DNA from: JAVZJR01 sp037447235
Lineage (GTDB): Archaea > Micrarchaeota > Micrarchaeia > Anstonellales > Bilamarchaeaceae
DNA length: 60,503 nucleotides
Direction of reading: 5' to 3'
Assembly (NCBI GenBank): GCA_037447235.1
Contig: JBBIHC010000005.1
Location: 1-60,503 of the forward strand
The notes under the pieces are model-generated. The model saw nothing but the letters and a program-made list of their open reading frames with translations. It had not been told where the DNA came from and did not search any database. Below are positions 25,702-34,022 of this stretch, in pieces (the first letter of the stretch is position 1; each line of letters opens with the position of its first letter). The position numbers and the translations under genes are program-made.

Positions 25702-26319
25702 ATGAGAGCTTTTGTGTTTTCTTTAGATGCTTTTGTGGCCTTCATACTGGCGCTTGTTGCCGTCTATACCCTGATTTTCTTCTCAAGCGTGCCATCGGCG
25801 TATTATTTCATTCTCACGCAAGCGCATTATCTCTCGCGCGACGCCCTGCTTGCGGCAGCGCAAACAGACTGCAGCGCAATTATCAGTGGCGATTGCAGCG
25901 GCTCGGTGCTTGACAACATCTTGGAAGGCTCATCCATAGCGACTTCATTCGTCACGCAATCAATAGGCGCCTCCATACCGAACCAGTTCGGGTACAGGCT
26001 GGAGAAAAGAAGCGTGGAGGGGGGCGATTGGGAAGTAATATACGACACTGCTACGCAGTTGAGGGACCAGCATGCAAAAGCGATGAAAAAGCTCCAAGTT
26101 TCGACATCCATTGTCAATATCGGCCTGGTGAGCGAACGAACTATGGAAAGGACCAAGACAAACCCGTATGTTTACAACAGCTGCGGTGCTGGTAATGGCG
26201 GAGCAGGCGCGGGGTCGCGCCTGATAACCTGCGGCGACAGCGATCTTTTGGAGCCCGCAGAAGAGGAAATCGTGGTGCCGACAAAGGCAACCATAGTCCG
26301 GCTGACTGTTTTCATTTAG
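25702..26319 (+). CDS. pilin-like membrane protein 1
   Basis: I start at ATG 25702 because TTTTTAAAC (25673-25681) lies 21-29 nt upstream as a TATA box. The 205-residue protein begins MRAFVFSLDAFVAFILALVA, one N-terminal hydrophobic helix of pilin type without a Sec cleavage site, then a soluble domain with a cysteine pair (TDCSAIISGDC) and a second one (NSCG, ITCG). It is the first of five consecutive pilin-like genes with overlaps or very short spacers. I infer a minor component of an archaeal type IV pilus-like structure. Confidence 0.65.
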   Translation: MRAFVFSLDAFVAFILALVAVYTLIFFSSVPSAYYFILTQAHYLSRDALLAAAQTDCSAIISGDCSGSVLDNILEGSSIATSFVTQSIGASIPNQFGYRLEKRSVEGGDWEVIYDTATQLRDQHAKAMKKLQVSTSIVNIGLVSERTMERTKTNPYVYNSCGAGNGGAGAGSRLITCGDSDLLEPAEEEIVVPTKATIVRLTVFI

Positions 26320-26328
26320 GTGATTGTG

Positions 26329-27858
26329 ATGAAAGACAAAAAAGGCTTTTTCTTCATTCTTTCAGTATTTCTGATACTTTCCTACATCATGATGTCGCTC
26401 AGTGCCTGGGTGAAGGGCGTGGAAACATCGGAACAGGCATACAGCGAGATCTACAAGGAGTCAAACATTGAGCTTGCAGTAAGCGAACTCACTCCAGCAA
26501 AGGGCCGTTATGTATCTGCTTTGGTGATGCAAAGGGCATTGTACGACATACGCATTTACTCGGTTAACACCCCGGTCAAAAGAGGGGGCGAAGCTGACGA
26601 AATGGCGTATGTGCGCCAGGCATTTTACGAATACTTTGTCAATGGAAGCCCGTCTGCCAATAATTTTGAGCAGCCTTTCGCGCCGCAGGCCAAACCTTCT
26701 TCTTCCTTTGGTGGCTGGGTGAGAAGCCTTAACGATTCCCTTGCCGGCATCGGCGTTTTCATAAATGCTTTTGACATTTCAGGCTTTAATGTCTGGCAGG
26801 AAAGCGCGGAAGCAGTGAATTATTCAGTAAGAATAAGATTGAGCATGCAGGACAAGGCAGGCACCATGAGGCTTAACCGCGATTATGATATTAAAGGCCA
26901 TGTCAATATAACCGGCTATGTTGACCCGGCCATCCTGAGGGAAACCTCGAAGAAGGGCACGCCGGTTTACAGGAGATTTTTCTTCGGTCCTTATGAGCAG
27001 CCCTCTGATCTCGCTCCGCGAAGCATGGCAGAGATTTCTGCAGGGCAGGGCTGGTTTTATGGCTATGTCGCAGAGGCGGGCACAGGCGGGGCGCTGCCTG
27101 AAGAAAAATACAGGCATTTGTACATTCTCGCCGGTACTTATGATGAAATAATAGCCACTCCGAACTATGAGCAGTTTGGCGCGTACATAATCACGAGTGC
27201 CCCCGCGGAGTCGCCAAGTACTGGTTGTACCGGCAAAACAAGCGAAAGCAGGACATTCAACGCTATAACTTATGTTTCGCCAGCTTGCCAGCCGGCTATT
27301 GAGCAACAGACCTCAACATTCAAGCCTTTTGTGGTGGCAACATCGCAGATTTCATATCCGGCCTGCTACAACGTGGTGGAAAGCAAGGAGGGGGAATGCG
27401 CCCTCATCATTGCCGGCGCAAGCCCCGAAGAGGTAGCGCAGAACCCGACTAAGAAGTACCTGCGGCAAGGAAGCGGTGTTTTTGATATCGAAAAAGTGCG
27501 CGATTTCACTCTTTGCGGCTATTATATGAAAAGCGTTAAGGCGCCCTCATACCTGCAAAGGCTGTTTGGAAACGCTTACAGTCTTAACAGCAATTACGGC
27601 GCAGAGACCTTTCTTATCGGCGAATATGTGAGCGGTTCATACAACGATTTTAATTTCGCGCAATACAGCGTGCTTGACCGCGAGATGTTCAGGTCTATTA
27701 GTCCTGCATCTTTTGTGAGGGGGCTGACGGGCTGCAAGAGCCAGGGAATATGCAGCAGCGACCCCTCAACAGGCGTTTTTGGCCTTAGCGCAGAGGCGCT
27801 TGCTGATTACGGCCTAAGCCAGATAAGCTGTGACAATGGCGGAGCGAGGTGTGTATGA
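26329..27858 (+). CDS. pilin-like membrane protein 2 (large)
   Basis: The 509-residue protein (ATG 26329; a GTG 9 nt earlier is also in frame) begins KDKKGFFFILSVFLILSYIM, a single N-terminal helix preceded by lysines, then a large extracytoplasmic domain with at least eleven cysteines, including TGCTGK, SPACQPA and CKSQGICSSD, suggesting disulfides. The size is far above that of ordinary pilins. Position and topology suggest the large or tip-like partner of the pilin cluster, but no family is recognised. Its stop overlaps the next start (ATGA). Confidence 0.65.
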   Translation: MKDKKGFFFILSVFLILSYIMMSLSAWVKGVETSEQAYSEIYKESNIELAVSELTPAKGRYVSALVMQRALYDIRIYSVNTPVKRGGEADEMAYVRQAFYEYFVNGSPSANNFEQPFAPQAKPSSSFGGWVRSLNDSLAGIGVFINAFDISGFNVWQESAEAVNYSVRIRLSMQDKAGTMRLNRDYDIKGHVNITGYVDPAILRETSKKGTPVYRRFFFGPYEQPSDLAPRSMAEISAGQGWFYGYVAEAGTGGALPEEKYRHLYILAGTYDEIIATPNYEQFGAYIITSAPAESPSTGCTGKTSESRTFNAITYVSPACQPAIEQQTSTFKPFVVATSQISYPACYNVVESKEGECALIIAGASPEEVAQNPTKKYLRQGSGVFDIEKVRDFTLCGYYMKSVKAPSYLQRLFGNAYSLNSNYGAETFLIGEYVSGSYNDFNFAQYSVLDREMFRSISPASFVRGLTGCKSQGICSSDPSTGVFGLSAEALADYGLSQISCDNGGARCV

Positions 27859-28259
27859 TGAAAGGGCAGGTTGCGACTGAATTTGTTGTTACGCTTGGCA
27901 TGATTTTGCTTTTTGCCATTCCGGTCATATTCCTTTTGTTCTCCATAAGCCAGCTTGGCTACGAAGACAGCACCTTGGCGCAGGCTGATGCGTCCTCACG
28001 GGCGCTTGCGGAAACGATTAATTTTGTTTATAGCCAGGGAGATGGCGCAAAGCGCGTAATCCTGCTAAGCACTCCGCCTTCTACGCAAAGCATCGTCATA
28101 GGCAAGGAAGTCAGCATTACCATCGCCACGAGCAAGGGGCCTTACACGGCAAGCGCGCCCATATTCGGGCAGGCTGAACCAACCACGCTACGTAAAAGCG
28201 GGCTGTTTCCAATTGAGGTGCGCAACAGCGGGAACAGGGTTTCCGTAAAGGAGGTTTAG
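27855..28259 (+). CDS. archaeal type IV pilin, class III signal
   Basis: The 134-residue protein begins MMKGQVATEFVVTLGMILLF. The KGQ-x-x-TEF motif just before a hydrophobic helix is the class III signal processed by archaeal prepilin peptidase, normally cleaving before Q. ATG occurs at 27855 and 27858; both are possible. A beta-rich globular part follows (IVIGKEVSITIATS, FPIEVRNSGNRVSV). It is the third gene in the pilin-like operon, overlapping the previous stop. Confidence 0.85.
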   Translation: MMKGQVATEFVVTLGMILLFAIPVIFLLFSISQLGYEDSTLAQADASSRALAETINFVYSQGDGAKRVILLSTPPSTQSIVIGKEVSITIATSKGPYTASAPIFGQAEPTTLRKSGLFPIEVRNSGNRVSVKEV

Positions 28260-28262
28260 CGG

Positions 28263-28697
28263 ATGAGGGCCCAGTCAGCCACGGAGTTTTTTCTTTATGT
28301 CACTCTGTTCATGTTTGTTGCAATCGTGGCTTTTGTTATGGTGAATTACACGCAGAGCAGCGAACTGCCTGCGCAAAAGAACAAGGTGGCGGTGGAAATC
28401 GGGCACAATCTTGCCAACGTAGTTTCATTGGCAGTAAGAGGCGGGCCGGGTTTTACTTACGTCTATTATTTTCCAAAAACGATCTATGGTTATCCGTATA
28501 ATATAACCTTCAAAAAAAATAGCATGGTTTTGGATTGGACGAACGAATATGGCGCTTTCAACTATTACTACTCGCTACCAGACTACAATTATATATACGG
28601 AGGGTGCGTTGCCTCCGGGCTGCTCCAGAGCGAAGCATGCCAGCCAAATGTTTTAATATTGAATAACACAGAATCTGGTTTGGTGATCAGCAATTAA
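28263..28697 (+). CDS. archaeal pilin-like protein, class III signal
   Basis: The 144-residue protein begins MRAQSATEFFLYVTLFMFVA, with the Q-x-A-TEF pattern of class III signals (RAQ in place of the usual KGQ), followed by one hydrophobic helix. The C-terminal domain is aromatic-rich (YVYYFPKTIYGYPYN, NYYYSLPDYNYIYGG), notable for its tyrosine density. It follows the preceding pilin by 3 nt. It is likely a minor pilin. Confidence 0.8.
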   Translation: MRAQSATEFFLYVTLFMFVAIVAFVMVNYTQSSELPAQKNKVAVEIGHNLANVVSLAVRGGPGFTYVYYFPKTIYGYPYNITFKKNSMVLDWTNEYGAFNYYYSLPDYNYIYGGCVASGLLQSEACQPNVLILNNTESGLVISN

Positions 28698-28715
28698 GGG
28701 GATGATGGTATGTTT

Positions 28716-29213
28716 ATGAAAGGCCAATATTTCAGTTTTGATGCGATAGTCGCTTCGGTCATCTTTATGATGGCGGTCGTGATGCTTTTGAACTATTGGC
28801 ACTCGGTAAGGACTTTCCTGGAATATCAGTCAGGCGACATCTCGCGCGAGGCAATGAGAATTTCAGCCATGCTTTTTTCCCCACCGTCCCCTGCCACCGC
28901 AACCGAAAACAATTGCAGGAACATGCAGACAATAGGCCTGTTTAATTCTTTTGAGAGCAAGCAGGTAAGCAGGACGACGCTGGACTGCCTGCAGAGCGCG
29001 TATCGTACCGACCCGGCTGGCTTGAAATCAAGGTTTGCGACGCCATATGAAGTCACCATCAAAGTCAGTGAGATTGGCAGCGGGTCTAGTTGGACAATCG
29101 GGCAGGAACCGCAATCACAATCAGAGATAGTAAAAATAAGACGAATCGCGAGCGTTGTCAAAGATGGCGGCAGCACAATGGCGACAGTTGATGTTTATCT
29201 TTACAGGCAATAA
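28716..29213 (+). CDS. pilin-like membrane protein 5
   Basis: The 165-residue protein begins MKGQYFSFDAIVASVIFMMA: KGQ followed by YFSFDA, a variant of the class III signal seen in archaeal pilin-like proteins, then one helix and a soluble domain with a cysteine pair (NNCRNMQ, LDCLQSA). It closes the five-gene pilin-like cluster; 6 nt upstream lies an alternative in-frame ATG (28710). No ATPase or membrane platform gene for the pilus is within the window. Confidence 0.75.
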   Translation: MKGQYFSFDAIVASVIFMMAVVMLLNYWHSVRTFLEYQSGDISREAMRISAMLFSPPSPATATENNCRNMQTIGLFNSFESKQVSRTTLDCLQSAYRTDPAGLKSRFATPYEVTIKVSEIGSGSSWTIGQEPQSQSEIVKIRRIASVVKDGGSTMATVDVYLYRQ

Positions 29214-29291
29214 AAAGACAGCGAAAGGCCTTTTTGCGGGCCCATCGTAATATTTATAAGGATTCTTATAGAAAACACTTCGGTGGTTTTA

Positions 29292-29669
29292 ATGCCAGAA
29301 AAGGTTTCAGGAGGAAAGGATTTGAGTTCTGACAGCAATCTTATGGCTGCCGTAAGCGAGTTTTTTGCTATCGGAGTTGTTATACCGTTGCTCCTCTACT
29401 TAATAAAGAAAGAGGATCGTTTCGTGAAATTCCATTCAGTGCAGGCTATGATGCTTGGCGTTGTCTGCTGGGTTTTATTCGTCGGCTTGAGCGTATTAAG
29501 CATTCCGCTTGCAGCAGTCAGTGGAGGGATCGGCGGGCTCCTCTCTTGCTTATCATTCCCGATTTTAGCAGTCTTCGGGCTGGCCGCGCTGTTTGCAGCG
29601 TGGAAGGCATACCAGGGAGAAAAATACAAGCTTCCTGTGCTTGGCGACTTTGCTGAAAAATACTCCTGA
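29292..29669 (+). CDS. DUF4870/Tic20-like membrane protein
   Basis: The 125-residue protein (ATG 29292) has three to four hydrophobic helices: AVSEFFAIGVVIPLLLYLI, MMLGVVCWVLFVGLSVLSI and SCLSFPILAVFGLAALFAAW. Between the first two is KKEDRFVKFHSVQAMML, the conserved FHxxQA motif of DUF4870/Tic20-related proteins. Function in archaea is not established. A TATA-like ATTTATAAG lies at about 29251-29259. Its stop codon sits in the loop of a terminator-like hairpin. Confidence 0.82.
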   Translation: MPEKVSGGKDLSSDSNLMAAVSEFFAIGVVIPLLLYLIKKEDRFVKFHSVQAMMLGVVCWVLFVGLSVLSIPLAAVSGGIGGLLSCLSFPILAVFGLAALFAAWKAYQGEKYKLPVLGDFAEKYS

Positions 29670-29680
29670 AGTATTTTTTC
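29656..29680 (+). terminator. hairpin plus U-rich tract terminator
   Basis: AAAAATACT (29656-29664) pairs with AGTATTTTT (29670-29678) around a 5-nt loop that contains the stop codon of the preceding gene. Long T tracts follow to about 29695. The structure resembles an intrinsic terminator; archaeal termination needs mainly the U-rich tract. Confidence 0.55.
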
Positions 29681-29821
29681 ATTTTTATTTTTTTGATCTT
29701 TTTTGCTTTCTTCATTTAGGGCTGCCCATATCCAGAAGAAAAAAATACTCCAAACACGCCCCTGCCGGTGAATTTATCGGATAACCGGGCCGGCAGTTTG
29801 CTTGGATGACGGCAGGCGTAC

Positions 29822-30262
29822 TTAAGCTTTTTCTATGCTGATTTTCGGGCTGCCGCCATCGTAATTGTTTGTTATCCTGAATCTCGTCCAACCATATGCG
29901 GGTTCCCGTACAAGCACGGCATCGGCAGTAACAGGGTGTCTTATTATCCCCGCGAAATCCTTTTCGCCCTGCTGCGTAATTGCCTTAAGAACTATCTCTG
30001 CTCCATTGCCCACATTCTTAACCGAGAGCGTTTTTGTTCCTCTTGGAACGTATACCTCAGTGTATATCTGGGTGCCGCCGCTCAGGCTGCCTACAGAATT
30101 GGCAAGATATGCCAGGCGAAATACGACAAATTCAGCCTGATAGGATGCCATCTCCCGCTGCGTCTCGTCCGCCTTCGTATAAACCATGACCAAAAGCGGG
30201 ATGAATATTACCAGTATTACCCCGATTATTACCATTAGTTCGGTGCTTACCTGACCCTTCAT
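29822..30262 (-). CDS. archaeal type IV pilin, class III signal
   Basis: The 146-residue protein begins MKGQVSTELMVIIGVILVIF, a canonical KGQ-x-STE class III signal for prepilin peptidase. A beta-rich globular domain follows (IYTEVYVPRGTKTLSVKNVG). It is read opposite to the five-gene cluster, 150 nt away, and its start overlaps the stop of the CBS-HPF gene by 4 nt, an odd partner for a pilin. The spacer 29681-29821 holds only T-rich DNA. Confidence 0.87.
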   Translation of the reverse strand: MKGQVSTELMVIIGVILVIFIPLLVMVYTKADETQREMASYQAEFVVFRLAYLANSVGSLSGGTQIYTEVYVPRGTKTLSVKNVGNGAEIVLKAITQQGEKDFAGIIRHPVTADAVLVREPAYGWTRFRITNNYDGGSPKISIEKA

Positions 30263-31362
30263 TCCATCATTCCCCGGCCCGCCAGCACCTTGCGGCTTTT
30301 TTCTATGCTCTTCTTCCTTCCAAGAACCTTCTTAAGCTCGGCGCTGGCTATGTTGACCGCATCCTCAAGCGTCGGGCCGTCCGCTGCCATAACGAATCTT
30401 TCCTTTCCGCTCACCGTCAATTTCACGGAATAGAATGATTTTGTCGGTTTTATGTGCAGGCTTATCTTGGTTATCCCGTAGCTTTCGCGGAATTTTTCTG
30501 CCACTTTTCCTATCGCGTCTTTTATTTCGTTGTACAATCCCCTTGTCTCCTCGTCAAGGCCGCTTATTTCTATGTCAAGCTGCTCTTCGCTTTTTCCCTT
30601 TATCCACTTGAATATGTCCACCGCTGAAAGAACGCCGGCAGGCTTCCCGTCTTTTTTTGACAGCACGATAACGTGCGATACGTTCTTTTCAACCATCAGC
30701 TGGGCGGCCTGCTTGATACTGCTCCCCTCATCTACTATCGTTATGTCGGGCCGGTAAAATCTTGAAATCTCCTCGTCGTCAATAGACCTTGTGGCAACCA
30801 CGCCGCGCTTCATGTATGTAGGCTCGGTCGGCTTCATGGCAAAGCCGGCAAAATCAAGGCTTGAGAAAACGCCCGCCGGCTTCCCGTTCTTCGTTACAAC
30901 CAGTTTTTTGGTGTCATACTCTTTCATTTTTCTTTTTGCTTCGCTTATCTTGCTCCTTTCTTCTATCGTGTAGACCGGGCTGCTCATGATGTCGGTTATG
31001 TTTATTTCCGGCACGGCGTTAAGCGAAATAAGCTCTTTCAGCACTTCCACCCGTGTTATTATGCCAAGCGGTTTTTTGTTTTTGTCAACCACAGGCAATG
31101 CCTTGAATCTGCCAAGCAAAAACGCCTCTGTTCTTTCAAGCAACCCGCCGTCAGGCGAAATTACAGGCGGTTTGACAATTGCTGTTTCGCATTTTACCTT
31201 TGAAGGATTGTCCCCAGCTATTCTGAGATTCCGGTCGTCTATTATGCCGATGTACTTTCCTTTCTTTGCGATTATGACCGCGGTATTGCCATCAAGGACG
31301 CTTCCAAGCGCCTTTGAAAGAGGCTCATCCCCATCAAGAATAACTGCCGGTTTTATCTCCAT
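30259..31362 (-). CDS. CBS-domain protein fused to HPF-like domain
   Basis: Residues 1-255 contain four CBS motifs (repeated GIIDDRNLRIAG, GIITRVEVLKEL, GVFSSLDFAGFA and GVLSAVDIFKWIKG blocks), which typically bind adenine nucleotides. The C-terminal 100 residues read LDIEISGLDEETRGLYNEIK, then ISLHIKPTKSFYSVKLTVSG and a final helix LEDAVNIASAELKKVL. This beta-alpha-beta-beta-beta-alpha order matches the ribosome hibernation factor (HPF/S30AE) fold. I infer a nucleotide-sensing ribosome-associated factor. ATG 31362 is used; a GTG precedes it. It is translationally coupled to a pilin gene and divergent from scpA. Confidence 0.8.
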   Translation of the reverse strand: MEIKPAVILDGDEPLSKALGSVLDGNTAVIIAKKGKYIGIIDDRNLRIAGDNPSKVKCETAIVKPPVISPDGGLLERTEAFLLGRFKALPVVDKNKKPLGIITRVEVLKELISLNAVPEINITDIMSSPVYTIEERSKISEAKRKMKEYDTKKLVVTKNGKPAGVFSSLDFAGFAMKPTEPTYMKRGVVATRSIDDEEISRFYRPDITIVDEGSSIKQAAQLMVEKNVSHVIVLSKKDGKPAGVLSAVDIFKWIKGKSEEQLDIEISGLDEETRGLYNEIKDAIGKVAEKFRESYGITKISLHIKPTKSFYSVKLTVSGKERFVMAADGPTLEDAVNIASAELKKVLGRKKSIEKSRKVLAGRGMME

Positions 31363-31423
31363 CACATCACCTGTCTTTTAATCGGCCACAAGATATATAA
31401 AGAAGTTAGATTATTAAATAAAT

Positions 31424-32167
31424 ATGGCACCCGCCCTGACGGCAGACATCTCTTACCTTGAGCGAATGGTAGTCAAGCCGACCTGGAAAGAAATACTGCT
31501 TGACCTCATAGCGCAGAACAGGATAGACCCCTGGGACGTTGATATCGCAAAACTTGCCGATGAGTTTCTGCTCCGCGTTAAGGAGATGCGCAATCTGGAC
31601 CTTGGCCTGCAGGCGAATGTCATTCTTGCCGCGGCAATTCTGCTGCGCTACAAGAGCATATATCTGAAATATTTCACCTCTGTCCCGGTTGTGGAGGACG
31701 CCGGGCAGCCTCTTGCCCCAGAACCTCTGCCGCTGCTGGATGCGGAGCTCGCGCTGGTTTCAAGGATCCCGCCCAAGCGCCAGATAACGATGGATGAGCT
31801 TATAGCTGAGATGGAGCGGGTGATAAAATACGAGTCCGGGGAAATCAAACGCGCCCCGAAAGGAGCCATCACAGAAACCCTGGACCTTGTGCTTGTCGGC
31901 GAGGACATAGAAAAGATAAAGGAGCAGGTGCTGTCCCGCATAAGGGAAAATACCGATGAAACCGGTTTTGCCGCTTTCTCATCCATTCTTAGGGAAAACA
32001 CGCGCTGGGAGATTGTCTATTCGCTCCTTTCAGTGCTTCATCTCGCCAAGGACGGGGCGGTATCGGTTCACCAGGACAAGCTGTTTGGCGAAATTTTGAT
32101 TTCCATAATTGAAAACAAGGAGAGCGGGCAGGGCAGGGAGAGAATGAAAATACCGGCTGGCACCTAA
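31424..32167 (+). CDS. scpA: segregation and condensation protein ScpA
   Basis: ScpA is the kleisin that links SMC heads in chromosome condensation. The 247-residue protein has the N-terminal block WKEILLDLIAQNRIDPWDVD and ANVILAAAILLRYKS, both family hallmarks. A C-terminal winged-helix part (IVYSLLSVLHLAKDGAVSVH) would bind the other SMC head. A TATA-like ATATATAA lies about 25-30 nt before ATG 31424. scpB is 13 kb away; no smc gene is in the window. Confidence 0.9.
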   Translation: MAPALTADISYLERMVVKPTWKEILLDLIAQNRIDPWDVDIAKLADEFLLRVKEMRNLDLGLQANVILAAAILLRYKSIYLKYFTSVPVVEDAGQPLAPEPLPLLDAELALVSRIPPKRQITMDELIAEMERVIKYESGEIKRAPKGAITETLDLVLVGEDIEKIKEQVLSRIRENTDETGFAAFSSILRENTRWEIVYSLLSVLHLAKDGAVSVHQDKLFGEILISIIENKESGQGRERMKIPAGT

Positions 32168-32283
32168 TCAGGAAATTCGTGAAAGCCGCTATTCGTTAAA
32201 ACCAGTTTTTTAAGCCAAAAAATAAAAAATACGGTTAGCCTTTCAATAACCCGCCGGGTTGACAGGCTGACACGTATAAGGGG

Positions 32284-32664
32284 CTAGCTGATTAAAGTTC
32301 CGGACGCCGGCTTCTTTTTTGATTTTACGATTTTGACATTTGCCGGCGTGAGTATTATAAGCCCGGTTTCCTTTGATATGAGCGAAATGTCGCCATTCTG
32401 CTTCATGGCATTGCTCTTGAGCCTTGCGATTATCCCCTTCAGCCTGTTCGGCTGTTTTGAGAGCGGCATTACATTCAGTATTATGATGTTCTTCTCGGCA
32501 AGCTCTTTCATCACGAGGTCGCCGTCGCCTTCGTTTCTCAGGTCGATTCTTTTGACATAGAAGTCGGCCGGAGGGTTCACCACGTCGCCGTGTTCGCCCA
32601 TTAGTTCCTCCAGATTCGGCGTTTCGCTTTTCTCTTTCCCAAAAATTTTGTCAAATAGACCCAT
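32284..32664 (-). CDS. sepF: archaeal SepF-like cell division protein
   Basis: The 126-residue protein starts MGLFDKIFGKEK, an amphipathic membrane-binding helix typical of SepF, followed by a linker and the SepF core (YVKRIDLRNEGDGDLVMKEL, IIILNVMPLSKQPNRLKGII, NGDISLISKETGLIILTPAN). In archaea SepF tethers FtsZ to the membrane. No ftsZ is present here. The spacer on its downstream side (32168-32283) contains no gene that I can see. Confidence 0.85.
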   Translation of the reverse strand: MGLFDKIFGKEKSETPNLEELMGEHGDVVNPPADFYVKRIDLRNEGDGDLVMKELAEKNIIILNVMPLSKQPNRLKGIIARLKSNAMKQNGDISLISKETGLIILTPANVKIVKSKKKPASGTLIS

Positions 32665-32742
32665 TCAGTCTCACCTTTTGTGCATGTTTTTCACTCCATA
32701 TTTAACATAATAGCTTTTAAATCATTGCCTTCCGCGCCAAAC

Positions 32743-33429
32743 TCAGAAAACCTTCTCGCCGACATAGACTTTTATGCCGGACGGGGTGACCTTGAACGGC
32801 ACAAGCTCGCGCGAATGGTCTGTCCCCCTCATCTTGAATATCTCCAGCGCCCTTATCCTCCTGTCTTCCCTATCAAGGTTGTAGAGGTTTATTATGCCAT
32901 CCATCACGAAATGCTCGATGTCAAACCTCATCTCGGCCTTCATCGCGGAAGTTGCTTCAAGCGTCGTTATGCTCGTGCAGTCCAGGTTTCTGAGAAGCGA
33001 CAGGAATTCAAACAGCGTCTGCCTGTATTCCAGTTCGGTGCCGAACGACATCCTTATCATTGTAGCCGAGTCTATCACCGCCCTTTTTACGTCGTTGCTA
33101 GTTATCCTGTCTTCGATTATGCCGGCAATCTCCTCCATCTCAAATTTTTCCGGTTTTACGATTTCAAGTTTTTTCTCCTTCACGAATTTCTCGGTGTTTT
33201 TGAGCATGGGGAACGTGTTCCTCATGTTTTCTATTATGTCCTCCTCGGTTTCCTCAAGGGTTATGTAGACGCCGTTCTCGTCCTCTTCAGCCCCACGGTA
33301 AAGGTATTCGAAGCAGAATGATGTTTTGCCGCAGCCAGGGCCGCCATAAATCGCCACGTGCCTTCGTTTTGGGATTCCCCCATTCAGCATTTCATCCAAG
33401 CCAGATATTCCGGTTTTTATCCTTTCCAT
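32743..33429 (-). CDS. KaiC/RadA-type ATPase
   Basis: The 228-residue single-domain RecA-fold ATPase begins at ATG 33429 (MERIKTGISGLDEMLNGGIP). Walker A is YGGPGCGKTSF near residue 28-38; Walker B-like VKRAVIDSATMI is near 125. The ISGLDEML-GGIP start is typical of the KaiC/GvpD/FlaH family. Such ATPases include the archaellum regulator FlaH. It is divergent from a pilin gene across 61 nt, and lies downstream-adjacent to sepF, but no motor genes are visible, so the process is unknown. Confidence 0.87.
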   Translation of the reverse strand: MERIKTGISGLDEMLNGGIPKRRHVAIYGGPGCGKTSFCFEYLYRGAEEDENGVYITLEETEEDIIENMRNTFPMLKNTEKFVKEKKLEIVKPEKFEMEEIAGIIEDRITSNDVKRAVIDSATMIRMSFGTELEYRQTLFEFLSLLRNLDCTSITTLEATSAMKAEMRFDIEHFVMDGIINLYNLDREDRRIRALEIFKMRGTDHSRELVPFKVTPSGIKVYVGEKVF

Positions 33430-33490
33430 AAAACCACTTTTAATTTTTTCTTCCGCAATCAATTTAATTATATACGTTTTAATCAGCATC

Positions 33491-34018
33491 ATGAAACCGG
33501 GCGTTTCGAAAGCTGGTTTAAAAGGCCAATCCATGGTTGAGTACTTCACAACCTACGGCTGGGCGATATTCGTTCTTGCAGTAATTCTCAGCATCCTCCT
33601 TTACGGCGGTTTTTTCCGGCCGGACTTTTTCATAAGCGAAAAATGCGAAATCGGCTCAAACATGCCCTGCAAGGCGGCCGTCTACAACGATGGGCAAAGC
33701 GACCGGACGAAGATAAGCGTGGAAGTGTTGAACGCCTTTTCGTATGCGGTGGAAATAACTTCGTTTGAAGTGACGGCGGCGGACGGGGCCGCATTTGTTT
33801 TTTCAAATGAGAACCTTCCGAAAAAAATTGAAAGCGGCGACAGGCTTGCGCTTGGCGGAGCCCTCCCCCGCGACAAAAAATTTGACGACAATGCGCTGAA
33901 GCAGCTTACCGTTCGTCTTGGTTATCGCTCTTGCGCACCAGAGCTTGGCCAGAACTGCGAAGGCGACGAGCACACAATGACAGGGAGAATAATAGCAAAG
34001 GTCGTGCCTTCGGATTAG
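33491..34018 (+). CDS. pilin-like protein with KGQ signal
   Basis: The 175-residue protein has LKGQSMVEYFTTYGWAIFVL near residues 10-29, a class III-like signal with E at the expected +5 position and one hydrophobic helix. The QSMxEYxxTYGWAI form recurs in DPANN pilin-like proteins. The globular part has two cysteine pairs (EKCEIGSNMPC, RSCAPELGQNC). A TATA box (TTATATAC, about 33467-33474) lies 17-24 nt before ATG, implying a leaderless transcript. Confidence 0.8.
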   Translation: MKPGVSKAGLKGQSMVEYFTTYGWAIFVLAVILSILLYGGFFRPDFFISEKCEIGSNMPCKAAVYNDGQSDRTKISVEVLNAFSYAVEITSFEVTAADGAAFVFSNENLPKKIESGDRLALGGALPRDKKFDDNALKQLTVRLGYRSCAPELGQNCEGDEHTMTGRIIAKVVPSD

Positions 34019-34022
34019 AAAC

